Positions 1 to 12,545 of a stretch of 64,000 nucleotides of DNA are shown piece after piece. The first letter of the stretch is position 1; the number at the start of each line of letters is the position of its first letter. Source of the stretch: Cotesia glomerata (taxonomy: Eukaryota; Arthropoda; Insecta; Hymenoptera; Braconidae); contig NC_058162.1 of assembly GCF_020080835.1 (NCBI RefSeq), positions 1,984,001-2,048,000 on the forward strand, in the 5' to 3' direction. The notes under the pieces were generated by a model. That model ran no database searches. It was given only the letters and a program-made list of their open reading frames with translations, and was not told the DNA's origin. The position numbers and the translations under genes were made by a program.

Positions 1-251
1 GATTTGCTGGGATGATTAACTGGGTCGTTGCTATGCCTGCAGATGTACTCAAGTCTCGATTGCAAACCTCATCAATGGATGAATATCCACGTGGCATGAG
101 ATCTTTGCTTCCTAAAATTTTACGTCAAGAAGGACCTTGGGCACTTTATCGAGGAGTTGTACCAATTATGATTCGCGCGATTCCTGCTAATGCAACTTGT
201 TTTTTTGGGATTGAAGTAGCTATGAAAATTCTTGACTCATACTTTCCTTAA
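1..251 (+). CDS. colt: Mitochondrial carnitine/acylcarnitine carrier, C-terminal exon (partial)
   Basis: The open frame enters from the left edge (first full codon at base 3) and stops with TAA at 249-251, giving the last ~82 residues of a mitochondrial carrier. The third-repeat carrier signature is visible as PADVLKSR (P-x-D-x-x-K-x-R), preceded by the start of an odd helix (GMINWVVAM) and followed by the EGPWALYRG segment. The ending PANATCFFGIEVAMKIL closely follows the end of SLC25A20 and Drosophila colt, whose family swaps acylcarnitine for carnitine across the inner mitochondrial membrane to feed beta-oxidation. The specific assignment rests on this C-terminal similarity as I know it; the substrate-contact residues of repeats 1 and 2 lie outside the window. 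An AATAAA lies at 290-295, about 40 bases past the stop. The upstream exons are not in view. Confidence 0.85.
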   Translation, partial: FAGMINWVVAMPADVLKSRLQTSSMDEYPRGMRSLLPKILRQEGPWALYRGVVPIMIRAIPANATCFFGIEVAMKILDSYFP

Positions 252-289
252 TTCCAGTTCAAATTATTAAGTTATGAATGATTTTTACT

Positions 290-295
290 AATAAA
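290..295 (+). terminator. Polyadenylation signal of the carrier gene
   Basis: A canonical AATAAA 39 bases after the carrier stop codon, followed by T-rich DNA. Position and form fit a cleavage/polyadenylation signal. Confidence 0.6.
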
Positions 296-609
296 CATTT
301 AGACACACGCTTTAAACTGTATTATCTTTTTGTTTATAATATTACTTGGAGGATTGGAGAGAAACCGTGAGATTATTGACAAATACCGGTGCACAAAGTA
401 CATTTGCAATTTTCTATTTTATTTTTATGAATCATTAGACTGTGCGAATCATTGACTAAAGCGAAAACATGCGATATGACATGTATTCTGCATTAAGATT
501 AGAAAAAAATGTAAATTACATCATTAGCTCTATGTAGATTGTAGCTAAAAATAACTTTTTATCAATATAAACTTGAAAGATTATAGAAAATGAAAAACGT
601 TGCTTGATT

Positions 610-700
610 CCCGAGTCGAAAAAATGAACTTAGCTGAGCTTAAATCAATTTTTTTAGTATAGCAGTTACGTTAATTTAAGTTCATTTTTTTCAACTCGGG
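610..700. mobile_element. Tiny hairpin MITE, CCCGAGTC family
   Basis: The 91-bp segment begins CCCGAGTCGAAAAAATGAAC and ends with its near-perfect inverse (GTTCATTTTTTTCAACTCGGG read as an inverse of the start), with a ~40-bp unpaired centre. Relatives with the same end sequence occur at 22,653-22,966 and 36,500-36,576. No coding capacity; the transposase family is unknown. Confidence 0.6.
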
Positions 701-2509
701 TTATTCTCGATTATTTATGTGAGTCAAAAATTTTCGATAACTTTTCTTGGCCTGCAATAAACTGATTATATACTTTTAATGTACATGGTTACTCTTCTAT
801 CACTTTGTTTCTAGAATATGTTATTCAAGCTTACTCCTTCTTATAAAAATTCACTATTCTTCTCACCCCTGCTCATACATCTTTAAAACGAGCATTGAAT
901 TCACCGATTGTACTTGCAGCAGTTTGCTATGAACATTTGCTGAAGTTTTCCGATAGATACGCGTGTGATATGATATTCGATGCTCAAAGCGTGACAATAG
1001 CAATCGATATGTAAGAATATATATCATTTTTTGATATTTTGTTTGTAACTGTTGAATTCTCCGTACAAAAATGAATCCTAGTTTATAATTCTTTATTTTT
1101 TTATTTTAGGCTAAAAACTTAAGTTGAAGTATTTCTCAGAAGGGAAAGTTATTCTTAGCTCTGTTTTATTATCCTGACACATGGGTCACACAAGGACTCT
1201 TTCTGTATTAATATGAGTACTCTTGCCTTATAGAGTTTTACGTATATTAGGGTAAAACATATGGAATTTTTATGATCCTTAAGGAGAAGTTTAGACCTCA
1301 TTGTAAAATATTTTTTTTAGTTTTCGTTAGTATAAACCGACTCTCTCAAGCGTAAGGATGCTTTTCAAAACGCAGTCTTTTAAATAAAGACCAAATATTT
1401 AATCTAAAACTTAAATCACTGCGTTTTATTTATTTAAATTACGATTACCTATATTACCATAATTTCCTACAGTAGCTTTTTATTAGAGATGTGCGAAAAT
1501 TAGAATCGAAGCAAACTGTTAAAAAATTTTTGAGAGAAAAACTTTTTATTCTTCAGAAGATAACTAATGAAGTATATACTTCTTATTAATTTAGTAACTT
1601 CAATCAAAAGATTTCATTCTTATCCAATCAATTAACTAATTAATGATCAGAATATTTTTTATAAATTTTAACTTAAGACGCATTTCAAAAAAATGTAAAG
1701 TTACCTTTTTGTAAAGACTTTTATTACTTTGATGAGACACCATGACAAAAACTTGTTAAAAACTGATCAGTGAGACATGTGAAGCACCAAACTTGAACTG
1801 AAGAGCGAATTTGGAAATTTTTCCGTTTAAATAGACTATTTTTTTAAAAAGAGTGGGAAGAAATAATTACTTTCTGCTTTAATGATTTCAAGGTTACTTT
1901 GTAAGCTTCACTTAGAGATTATTGGAAATCTTCAGCAACCTATCCCAACCTTATGTTACATTCCTACCGTGTAATTATCATAAAAGATAATATTTAAAAG
2001 ACCTTATTCAAGTAATGACATTTGCTATTACCCGCATCGCTTTAAGCTAGCAGACTATTTCAATTTTACGATTTCAATTGTGTCTTTTAAAGATTTATCC
2101 ATTCTTTTTCTATTTATCACTATGTTGACATCTGTTGAGGACAAATTTGGGAAATTTTTGAATATCTGAATAGATTTTTATTCTGCAACTTAAAATTATC
2201 TTTTTTTAATCTTAAAAAGACATTATTTGTCCCTTCATTGAGCTCTTGATAGTAAATTTGAGATTGTAAAGTTTATGATCCTTAAAGTACTTCAAAAAAA
2301 TATTGAATTAAAGTTTGTCGAAAATTATTTAAAAATTTTTTACAATTAAAAAAAAATAATTCAATTTGAAAACTTTTGAACCAAAAAAATCACTTGGAAA
2401 TTTATCTTTATTTAATGAGATTTTATATTAAAAAATAAAGATTAGAAAATTAATGAAGATTACTGAAGTTCTCATTACAAGCCAAAAAAGAAGTACACTA
2501 AATGACCAA

Positions 2510-2539
2510 TGCGCATGCGTAGGTTCAAGCGCATGCGCA
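2510..2539. promoter_or_regulatory. Paired NRF-1/EWG-like palindromes
   Basis: TGCGCATGCG and its exact inverse CGCATGCGCA are separated by ten bases in otherwise very AT-rich DNA. Each matches the palindromic YGCGCATGCGCR core bound by NRF-1, called erect wing in insects. No recognisable gene start lies within several kb, so either an unseen promoter is nearby or this is a transposon relic. Confidence 0.35.
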
Positions 2540-3177
2540 CTAAATATTTCAACAGTTGTTTCTGTTACAAAGTTGTTTCAGAAACTATTTCGTTAAGCGA
2601 GGAAAAAGTGGAAGCAATCTTGTTGACATAAAGAATACACTTATAAAAGCCGACAAGTCGTTAGTTACTTCATTTTATGTGACGTAAAAATTAATTTTAT
2701 ACTTACTGAAAGGTCGATTCAATAAGTTTAATCATATCAAACAAAAATAAGTCAAATAAATATCAAGATAATATTTACTATTAACAAATTAGTTAAGATT
2801 GAACAAAAAGATAAAAATTTTATGGAATTTAATTAAGATTATGTATTAAAAATTAAAAATTTAATTAAAAGTATTAGTATAAATTTTTAACTTACTTTTT
2901 GATTAAATATACTTACAAGAATTATTACTAATTAATTAAAAGTTTTTTAAGAAATTGTCTATTAACTTTAAAGAGTATTTTGTATTAAACTAATTCGAAT
3001 TTTGGCCTTGAGTAAGACTTTCAGCTCACGGAAAATAAAACGATGTGACTCCCATGAGTTTCGGAGTCAAACTGTGGTGTTGAGGAAAAAAAAACACATT
3101 CTATAATATAAAATGATACGCAATAGTGAGGCAGATATACTGTAAAAAATATTGTAGGGTCGCAGGTTCTTAGAAAT

Positions 3178-3294
3178 GTCTGTTCAGCCCAACTAAGTTC
3201 TAAGTAAATTAGTAAGAATTAGTATAGTCAAAGCATTTTTTACTATATTTATTCTTACCAAGTTTACTTAGGACCTTAGTTCCGCCGAACAGAC
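3178..3294. mobile_element. Short inverted-repeat element (GTCTGTTC ends)
   Basis: A 117-bp element whose left arm (GTCTGTTCAGCCCAACTAAG) and right arm (ending CGCCGAACAGAC) are inverted and ~80% complementary over about 35 bp. The arm core AACTAAGTTCTAAGTAAA resembles the arms of the 40,457-40,651 element, so both probably belong to one MITE superfamily. Confidence 0.55.
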
Positions 3295-5182
3295 CCATTT
3301 TCTCTTCCATTTACTTTATTCTTAGAATTTTATCTGTTAGATGAGATAACCATCACAAGAGGGCGCATGAGCCCTGAATCGTCTCCCTACACGAGAGATA
3401 AGTTTTAGGTATAAATATATAAATTTATTTATTGGCTTAAAAATTTCTAAATAAAATTAGAAATTGAAAAATTTTAATAAATTACAAATAGCCTGTCTAC
3501 TCATATACAATCATGTTAAAAAATATTTCACGATATATTTTTGTACTTTACTTGATTTAAGAATTTTTCCGCTTGATTAAAAATATTCAAATTTTGAATA
3601 AATATTTTTAAAAAATTATATAAGTGCATTAAAAATTATATAAATATTAATTAAAAGCATAATCCACTTTTAAGATATTGAATTAAATTTTTTATGTACT
3701 TAATCACGCTACATTTTAGTTATTGAAATGATACAATCTCAATTCAAGAAATGCTTGAAGTTAATTAATTGAACAAGGTACTTGAATTTAAAAAAAAAAA
3801 TACCAACTTTAATCACAGTTCATTCTTTTTTTAACTTCCCTCTAAAAAAATTGAAAATTTTCCACTAAAGAGAAGTTATTTATTTCGATCCGATTTTTTT
3901 TTTTTTAATTAGCTAGACATCTAGCTAATTAAAAATCTTATTTGTTGAAGCATCAACTGTTGATATCACTTTTAAAAATATATTAAATTTTACTTGGTAC
4001 TTATAACTTGTACAACGCATTCAAAAGTACAACGCACTCAAAAGATACCTGAGAATAGCCGAAAAAGGATCTTTGGAAAAATTATAGTTGTAATAAACAA
4101 GAGAGGAAAAAAACACATGGTATAACTCCTGTGTTCAAGCAATAAAGTTCTTATCCTTTATTTGACATTGCAGAAGATAAAAAAAGGTAAATCTTAGATT
4201 ACAAAAAATTACAGAAAGAATAAGCAGATTATAATATACCTGCGGGAAAAATGTGTTGGGAAAAACTTATGCAAATATTTACAGCATAATAATAACTATA
4301 AGTCTAGGGCTTCATTAGGTCCGTCTAGACAAAATTTACAAAAGGTAAAAGGTATTCAATAGCTACAGCAGCTAGACAACAATACAGACCAGGTATAATA
4401 ATGGCTATTATTATATATTGCTACAATAGACGAGTGTTTTCTTGATAATCTATTACATGGTCTATTAAAATTAAATTTAATGTAACTGGTAGTCATTAGT
4501 ATTCATTCATAAGTATGGTGACTGAATAAAATTCTAACGTCAAAAGTTAAAGTCCAGAAATCAATAAATGCGATTAAAAAAATTTATTTGATTCAAAAGA
4601 AATATTTTTTAAGTAAAAAAATTATTGAATTTTTTTTTTTCAGTGTAAAAATGAAAATTATTCATTAAAAAGTGAACGATGTATGATATTTATATAAATT
4701 TCGCTTTTGGTACCGTAAAAGTAGATTACTTTTCTTCAGTCTTGTGAATATTTGCGAACTTAAGAGGCGTGGCAAGCGTATATAGTGGGGATTGAATAAA
4801 TGTTATATATAAAATGATAGAAAGAGAAGGGGGTTATAAGGCGGTCTCAGCGATTGTTCTCGCCAACAGTTGGTTGCAGCAAGAAAGCTTTTTTATCCAA
4901 ATTATTAATTGAAAACTAATTTTTTTCTGTACATTTAATATTAATATGAGGAACTTCAATTGAAACGGTAATTTTTGTCACAGAAATACTCACAGTGAAT
5001 TCAAATTCCGCAAAAACTGCTTCTTTATTGGCAATTTACACTTTGAAGAAAACATTTTTGCACAATTTTCAATTTATATAAAATTTTCAAGTTTTTTGTT
5101 AATTAAAAATGTCTAATAATAATACTATTAAAAAATACTGTAGAAGTAAAAAAAAAATTCGCTGATTTTGTTTAAAACACTA

Positions 5183-5874
5183 CACTGAAAAAAAAATTAA
5201 CTTGATTCGAGAGAAAAATTCTTGAACCAAGAAAATAATTTTGAAGAGGGTAATTGTCTTGAATCAAGACGAAAAATTTTTGAATCAAGTAAAATTTCGA
5301 CGTTCTAATTAGCAAATTGTCTAACAACATTTTAGAGAATCTTTCATTTGTACGAAAAAATAATTAGTTTAAAATTTATTATCACTTTAAAAAACAATTT
5401 TATATCTAATAGAGGTAGAATATTTTGGTTTGGATCATTCAAATAATTTATAATTAAACTATTGCTACATCAAAATATTAAAAAATTACCCTCTAAAACA
5501 AGGAGTTAGACGGCTGCCCAATTTTAAAACACAATAACTGACAATTTTAAGATTTTTTAAAATTTTTATTATTAAAAAAAAGTTTGCGCGCCAAATTAAT
5601 AAAATATTTGATTTATGAATAGAAAATAGTCTAATATAAATATTTTAAAGAAAAAATACTTGAAATTATGGTTTCAAAGCTACAAAAAAAGCAGCAATAC
5701 TTAAAAAAAAAATCAGATTTAAAAATTTGCAGTTACTGTGTTTTAAAATTGGGCAGCCGTAGACCAATTGCTAATTAGACCGTCGATTTATTAGTTCAAG
5801 AATTTTTTTTACTCAAATCAAGATTAAGTTCTTCAAAATTATATAATTAATTCAAGAAAATTTTTTTTTCTGTG
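5183..5874. mobile_element. TA-flanked inverted-repeat MITE with a nested foldback
   Basis: Ends are CACTGAAAAAAAAATTAACT and its inverse (AATTTTTTTTTCTGTG), flanked by TA on both sides, as for Tc1/mariner-type insertions. The arms are built from repeated TCTTGA/TCAAGA words. Inside, 5510-5760 is a second palindrome with ~34-bp arms beginning ACGGCTGCCCAATTTTAAAA, apparently inserted into the centre, since short inverted words (TTAGCAAATTG and CAATTGCTAA) flank it. No coding frame. Related copies: 38,815-39,016, worn ones near 23,835-24,012 and 60,740-60,870, and perhaps 11,482-12,177. Confidence 0.6.
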
Positions 5875-7064
5875 TATAGATGCATAGGTTTGTCGGTATC
5901 GAATTAAAGTTAGTTTTATAAAGAGAGCTTCATTATATTTTTAAATTGAAACGTGATTCTCGTTATAAATGAAAACATATTAATACTTAACAACGTGATG
6001 ACTGGTAGGTAAATATAGGGGTGAAATTAATAGCACATCCGGTGGAGGTTCACGACTAAATTACAAAATTACAAATGAAAACTAAAACGATGGATAATTG
6101 TTTTCACTATTAAAGTTAATTACAATAATACGATCTATTTTAAATAAAAAAAATAATTGTTCACAAATTTGAGATAATATTAAAGTTAAAAATTTTTTTT
6201 CAGCTCAAACAAAGTTTCACTACGCGACAAAATAAAAAATACGTGGTATTAGCTCGGAATTTAACACCAGACTGAATAGTAAAAAAAGCTTTTGTCCTTT
6301 TACACATTATTGTTATTTATAGTCGTGGCATGCGTGCTTGCTCTGACGTGGCTTTTCATAAGTTCGTGTTTTATGACCGAGTTGCAATTACTAACAACAC
6401 AATTGAGCGCACTTTGTTGACTAATGTGTACAGAAAAGTGTTTTATTCTTCGCGAGTTCTAGAAGTTGTAAATATTTTAAAACTGATAGCCAAGGGTTGA
6501 CAGTTGGTTCTACAATTCTCCTTTTAAATTCTTTTTGTATAAGAATTACATAATGACGATTGTTAAGTCGAGGGAAGGACACTAGATATTAAATTATACT
6601 TCTCTATTATACCCGGAAAGACAATTACTTTTACTTTAGCATAGGTTTTGTCGTTAAAATGCATATTTAATTAAAGCAATTAATTGGAAGAGTTCTTAGG
6701 TATTGTTGAGAAGAAATTATTTCTTTGAAATTTTTAATTCATTAGTTCTTTTATAATTTAAAAAATTGTTAATTATTTATTGCTGATGATTAGACGAATA
6801 ATGAATGAACTAATTAAGTTTTAATTATTTGTAGATCGTGACTATTTATGAATTAATCGATAAATCAAATTGAGTCAAGGACAATCAAAGAAAACAAATA
6901 GTAAAATAGATAAAATATGTCTGGAAAATTTTTTTGTCGATTTTATTAAAATTGCGGATGAACTGCAATTTTTAATATATAAATAAAAGCTACGACGACC
7001 ATGCGGTGATTTTAATGCCTCTTCGGACTATAAAAGCGATATCGATTTAATTTATTAATGAAAA

Positions 7065-8195
7065 CTAGCAATGTTGCAGTCATTATGTGACTGCCGTGAC
7101 TTGTGAACTATAAATAAATAAAATTTTGCTTTATTAAACAATGAATTTTGTTAAATTGCACTGTACTTTCTTAACTATTGACGTTTTTTAAAATATAAGC
7201 TCATCTCGATGTTACACTCATCAAGAGCTTTCATTTGAGTACCCACATGCATTTTGATATATTTTTCATATATACATATATGTAATATATATAAATATAT
7301 GAAAAATTGATGTGGGTACTCAAATGAAAGGTCTCGAAGAGTGTAACGTCAAGATGAGCTTATATCTTTAAAAATATCAATAGTTCTCAAGATACAAGGT
7401 AATTTCTTATTAATTATGTTAAATTGCATTGTACTTTCTTATTTACTGACGTTTTTTAAGATATAAGCTCATCTCGATGTTACACTCATCAAGAGCTTTC
7501 ATTTGAGTACCCACATGCATTTCGATATATTTTTCATATATACATATATGTAATATATATAAATATATGAAAAATTGATGTGGGTACTCAAATGAAAGGT
7601 CTCGAAGAGTGTAACGTCAAGATGAGCTTATATCTTTAAAAATATCAATAGTTCTCAAGATACAAGGTAATTTCTTATTAATTATGTTAAATTGCATTGT
7701 ACTTTCTTATTTACTGACGTTTTTAAAGATATAAGCTCATCCCGATGTTACACTCATCAAGAGCTTTCATTTGAGTACCCACATGCATTTTTATATATTT
7801 TTCATATATTCATATATATGTTATATATAAATATATGAAAAATTGATGTGGATACTCAAATGAAAGGTATCGATTAGTGTAACGTCAAAATGAGCTTATA
7901 TCTTTAAAAATGTCAATAGTTCTCAAGATACAAGGTCATTTCTTAATTATTGATATTTTTTAAGATATAAGCTCATCCCGATGTTACACTCATCGAGACC
8001 TTTCATTTGAGTACCCATATGGCATTTTTTATATATTTTATATATATGGTATTTGTGAAATATATAAATATATAAAATATATGAAAAATTGATGTGAGTA
8101 CTCAAATGAAAGGTCTCGATGAGTGTAACGTCAGGATGAGCTTATATCTTTAAAAATGTCAATAGTTCTCAAGATACAAGGTCGTTTCTTAATTA
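7065..8195 (-). mobile_element. Helitron-like element with four-unit palindromic array
   Basis: Read on the minus strand, the 3' end is a hairpin (GCAGTCA-cataa-TGACTGC) followed 11 bases later by CTAG and then a host T, the classic Helitron 3' terminus. Upstream is a conserved ~90-bp subterminal stretch (AAAATTTTATTTATTTATAG) also present at the end of the 54.58-kb and 57.86-kb copies. The body is four tandem units (about 7185-7385, 7430-7670, 7705-7930, 7950-8170), each a palindrome. The shared 5' part reads ATAATTAAGAAA, but the exact 5' end is not fixed. No Rep/helicase coding is present, so this would be non-autonomous. Confidence 0.7.
7185..8175. repeat. Tandem palindromic satellite, array 1 (4 units)
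   Basis: Four units of ~245 bp. Each is an inverted repeat with arms of about 100 bp: AAGATATAAGCTCATCT... GTTACACTCATCAAGAGCTT TCATTTGAGTACCCACAT on one side, the inverse on the other, and an ATATATATG-rich loop. Units are joined by a ~40-bp linker (containing AAATTGCATTGTACTTTC). Units 1 and 2 are nearly identical; units 3 and 4 are more diverged, which suggests local amplification of the pair. Confidence 0.85.
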
Positions 8196-8199
8196 TGTA

Positions 8200-8821
8200 T
8201 CTAGAGATAGAAAATTTTTGAATGCAGCCTAAATACTTATCATAATAAATTGAGTATAAGTAAGAATGATATTCTCTTAATAATATAGATTATTCGTCAT
8301 AAAATATGAAAATTCTATAAAAATGACATTCAAATAAATTCTTTCGATCGTGAATAATTATTACCTTTTTTAAATACAATTTTATAAAAATGTAGGGAAA
8401 AACTATATTATTTACAGGTCTCTTTATTATGTTATAATATTTTTAATTACAGACTGTCATTAACATACAAATAAAATTTTTGTAACTGTTAGAGGAATTT
8501 AATAAAAGTTTTTTTTTATATAAAATAATGTAAACAGGAACCCACTAGGCAGATTCGGTTTTGCTAATACAAATAACGCCCGCGGGATCAGTGGATATGA
8601 AACATAAAATAAACTTTTGACGTCAAAATATTTACGCGCAAATATTCTACATGTCCGGTAGAAAATGAAGAGGATAAAATAAGCAGGAAAACTTTTTTTT
8701 CTACTGCAAAAATAAATTTTATAATTATAGTTGAAATAGATTTTTATATAATCTGTCATTAACAGATGTAAAATGATTTAAATAATTTATTTACAAAGTA
8801 TTAATAAATTAATAAATATTG

Positions 8822-8853
<32 letters not shown>

Positions 8854-9661
8854 ACAAATAAAGTCTCCAATTCTATTCGTTTTATGACCTACGTTTAAGC
8901 GGTCTACTTGAATCTGAGAAATCGTAAAATCTATTGACTGAAACGAATGAAAAAACAAAACATTTTTTATTGAGACCAGTAAAGTACTGTGTAAAATGAG
9001 CTAAAAAAAATAATAAATTAATTTTATCTAGAAAAAAAGTCACTTTTCTGAACTTTTTTTTTTAACATTGAATACTCAATTTATTTTCAATCAATTATTA
9101 AAATTAGATTAAAAAAAAAATTTTTTTTTAATTTTTAAATCACCCCAAATTAGCGATGACTTTTGGGAGATATTTAAAAAGAAAAAGTTAAATAGTTTAA
9201 CAAAAAAAAATAATACCGAAAGTATGAATCTGTTTACAGAAGTGACTTAATATAGAAATATAAATATAATTCATGGATATAAATAGACACCACGTGTAGT
9301 AACACGCCAAACGATTGCTAATCGAGCATCCACACTAACTCGTGAGTGTTATATTCACATTTATCGACACGATAATCCCACAGTGGTTAAAAAATACTAT
9401 CGGTAGTTAATATCACACCTTTTTTTCCATTTTATTTGATAATTTTTTTTTTTGGGAGCAAAATTATTTGATCTTTCATTCATTATATTTTTACCGCCAA
9501 TTTTATTAATTAAACTGTTTAAAAAAAAATGTTAAATTTTTTTTAAGTCGTTTTAATTTTCTACAAAAATTAATAAGTTCAAATTAAAAAAAAAATATTT
9601 TTTTTTGACGAATTTAATAACCAAAAATTAAATTTAAAATAAAAAAAATTTTTTAAATATT
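8200..9661. other. Gene-free AT-rich region with long A tract
   Basis: No coding sequence is supported. A run of 29 A residues at 8822-8850 may be the tail of a vanished retroposon; I see no body or target duplication to prove it. The rest is T/A homopolymer-rich. Confidence 0.5.
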
Positions 9662-10103
9662 TGTGGGAGTACTTTTCCACTCTCGAAAGTTTTGCGTCAA
9701 CCACCGTATGGCTCTTTGGGCCATAAAATCCCTTCCCCGGCATTCAAGGGGCTCATGACGTCACGGGGCCCCAAGAACAACGCTAAGTGTTAGCAAAGGC
9801 TAACACCCTCAAGAGTCAAGGGGCACGAGGCAGATTTTCCTCAGCCTCTGAGATACACACATCTACGGGTTACTACACTTATCATATTTTCCTTTACTTA
9901 ACGTATCGTATTATTGTAACCGCGGAGTACCATCTTTACATTAATACTTATACACGAACTTAATCTATTGTATCGTTTTACTGATAACTATATTCTACGG
10001 GATTGATTAATTATTGTGAAACCTTATTAACTTCATTCGAATATTGTAAAGAGTATAGTTATAACTTGAATAAATTATTAAACTAAAGAAATAGACTACT
10101 ACA
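9662..10103. mobile_element. Solo LTR (442 bp) with 4-bp target duplication
   Basis: The segment starts TGTGGGAGTACTTTTCC and ends AGACTACTACA, i.e. TG...CA, and is bracketed by TATT (9658-9661 and 10104-10107). It is far richer in GC than its surroundings in its first half and AT-rich toward its end, with AATAAA-like words. A 4-bp duplication is common for Ty3/gypsy insertions. No internal region or second LTR is adjacent, so it is a recombined solo LTR. Orientation is not certain. Confidence 0.65.
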
Positions 10104-11361
10104 TATTTTTTATTGTATTAAAAAATTAAAAAAAAAAAACAAAAATTATAAAAAACAATTATCTAACCTTCATAATAATAAACTTTTGGTATTCCCCACA
10201 ATTTTCACCATTAAAAGCCATGACACTAATAAAAAATAAACGTTCTCCACAAAACGTAAATATTTCCGCGAAAATGAATAAATATTCCACCATTCACTAA
10301 AATAATCAAACGTTAATACGCCCTAAAGCAATATATTTAACAAACAATAGAACGATCTGCTTGACGGGATTATATCTATCAAACTGACCCTCACCACCGA
10401 AGAATCCTCTATTTATTTCCACGACGAGCTTGTGTAGTGAACCTTATTCCCACCCCTGCATATGCGGTGGCGTATGACGATCCCCTAACGGCATTAAACT
10501 TTTAAAGTGAGACTTTTTTTCTAAGTATATATATACATGTTCTACGGAACGTAATGATACTTAAGTAAAAAAAAAAAATTTTTACGAATATAAACTGGCA
10601 TAATTTAATAGTTAACAACCCTGCTTAAGATTTTTATAAAAAACTTTTAATTGTTAACGCTAACCCGCAATTTAGCGCAAAATCGGGGGAAAAACAATTT
10701 ACAATGTATTATTATAAATAATCGATGCAAAAACTTTTTATAAAAAAATTAAAAAAATTATTGTGCGTAACGCGAAAGTTTGAAAAAAGTAATACGGCTG
10801 TATCGATTTTGGCAGATGTTTTGTGACAGGTTACATGTACATTTAACTCCTTAAAAGTTACATGCTTTCCTTTGAGAATATTTTATCAATTCGTACAACT
10901 GTGATGTAAACCAGCAAACAATGTACGCAGCAAACAGGTACTCTTTCATCATTTTGTACTTTGTTACTTTTTCTCCGTAATAAATTTTAAGTTTTAAATA
11001 GAATGGTCGCTCGCAATTACCTCGATGTCAATGAAACAGAATTTTAAATTTTAATTTTCGGGTTAAAGCTGACTTATTTTAGGAAATTGTGAGCTTAAAA
11101 TTTTATTTTTGTCACAATTATTTAAATGAGATAACAAATCGATAACCTTTCTTCACCTAATAAAAAAATTAGTTGAATATTTATTAATTTATGGGAATAA
11201 GTTCAGGTTGCTAGCCTGCCTCGATTTATTTAACATGATTTTAACAATTGAGGTATATTTTTGCTGTATTCTTAGACTTAGTTATAAATTTAATTTTTGA
11301 TAATACGAAAAAATCGCAGATAGTTGGAATTAATAAATGGAAAATTAAACAATCATGTTAT
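10104..11361. other. Gene-free stretch
   Basis: No supported exon. A less AT-rich pocket at ~10,370-10,500 (CCTCACCACCGAAGAATCC) matches nothing else in the window and contains no long frame. Confidence 0.4.
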
Positions 11362-11406
11362 TGTTATTATTGCGACGTTTCGACTCTTTATTGAGTCTTC
11401 ATCAGG
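11362..11406 (-). ncRNA. Hammerhead-ribozyme-like core
   Basis: On the minus strand: CCTGATGAA, then helix GACTC-aataaa-GAGTC, then GAAACGTCGC. This has the order of a hammerhead core (CUGAUGA, stem II, GAAA), with one extra A before stem II and no convincing stem III or cleavage triplet found. Such cores are known in Penelope-like retroelements. A second one lies 1.1 kb away on the other strand. Confidence 0.4.
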
Positions 11407-11481
11407 CTCGGAAAAATACATACATAAATTTATAAATACAATCGAATTGTATTGTGCTCTATTAAAATCGGTATTTAACAA

Positions 11482-12177
11482 CACAGAAAGAAAGATTTCT
11501 TGACTGAAGAATAAAATTCTCGGCTCAAGTAAATTTTCGGTCGCCCGAAGGAAGACCGAAGTTGTCTTGGCCGAAGTAAAAATTTTTCTTGAAATTCTAT
11601 TCTTGGTGGAAGTCATTTTTTCTTGATTCAAATTATCATAAATACTTGATACAAGAAATTTTTATATTTGATCAAGATTTTTAGATACTTTAGGGAAGCA
11701 GCGCCACCTACTTCAGCTGAGAAAAAAATTTTCTCATCTTGAGAAAATTTTTCTCTTGAATATTTGATACCCATTTTAGATTATTTTAGCGCGCAATCAT
11801 ACATATTGAATGAAAAAAAATGATTCAATATTATTTGATCTTCCCATTTGACATGTTAGTCAATAGAAATATTAATGAAAATTTACTATCAAGATATTTA
11901 ATTTTTTGGAGCAAGAGAAAAATTTTCTCAAGACAAGAAATTTTACTTCTGTCAAGAACTTAATTTTTTGGAGCAAGAGAGAAATTTTCTCAAAACAAGA
12001 AAATTTTCTTGACTTAAATAAATTGTCTTGGATCAAGAAACGTATTTATTGAAGCAAGGGAATTGATTTGTTGGAATAAGTAAAATTTCTTGTGTCAAAA
12101 AAAAATTTTTTTTTCGCCCAAGTAAATAATTATGAAGATAAATATTTTCTTGGCTCAAGTGAACCTTTCTTTCTGTG
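11482..12177. mobile_element. Inverted-repeat element built of TCTTGA/CTCAAG words
   Basis: Ends are CACAGAAAGAAAGATTTCTT and its inverse (GAACCTTTCTTTCTGTG). The 696-bp interior is almost wholly made of degenerate ~30-bp repeats containing TTCTTGxxTCAAG and AATTTTCTC. Length and design match the 5183-5874 element. No coding capacity. Confidence 0.55.
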
Positions 12178-12477
12178 AAGCTATAAAAATCTTACCATAA
12201 CTAGTACATGAAAGTAGTCAAGCAAAATGATGTATGTTAAAAAATTGTTTAACTGAGAATACATTCTATTTTTCTTTTCGTAAATAATTAAAAAATTACA
12301 TAAAAAAAAATTGGTAACGTCACATCGCTTCATTTTGGATGCGATAAAAAATGGAAAATTTAATTTTTGAGTTCATTGTTAAGTTTGTACTGTCTAGGTC
12401 ATACAAAGTTATGATAATATTATTTAATATAATTATATGAATATTATTGTAAAGTATTTTTGTACTTGATTGTTCTA

Positions 12478-12523
12478 GTGCCTGAGGAAGTCGGGAAACC
12501 GACGAAACGTTGAGATAATTTAA
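12478..12523 (+). ncRNA. Hammerhead-ribozyme-like core
   Basis: CCTGAGGAA, then a perfect five-pair stem GTCGG-gaaa-CCGAC (GNRA tetraloop), then GAAACGTTG. The order is that of a hammerhead catalytic core, again with one extra A before stem II. The GAAA tetraloop and GC-rich stem in very AT-rich DNA argue for RNA-structure selection when it was active. Stem III and the cleavage site were not identified. Confidence 0.45.
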
Positions 12524-12545
12524 ATAAACATTTCCATCAAACTGT

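Larger units (their letters stand above)
296..7064. other. Gene-free AT-rich region with small inverted-repeat elements
   Basis: No open frame here resembles a known protein and there is no convincing exon. Apart from the listed hairpin elements (610-700, 3178-3294, 5183-5874) and the palindromic GC-rich pair at 2510-2539, the stretch is A/T homopolymer-rich, decayed intergenic DNA. A worn piece near 3830-3880 (AACTTCCCTCTAA start) looks like the end of the AACTTCCCGCTAA repeat seen at 17,312 and 45,185. Confidence 0.5.

Noticed and set aside
7185..8175. CRISPR-like array
   Set aside because: Units are ~245-bp palindromes joined by short conserved linkers, not short repeats with unique spacers, and the DNA is eukaryotic.
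11353..11631. 92-codon minus-strand frame
   Set aside because: Spans the hammerhead-like motif and the end of an inverted-repeat element; no domain.
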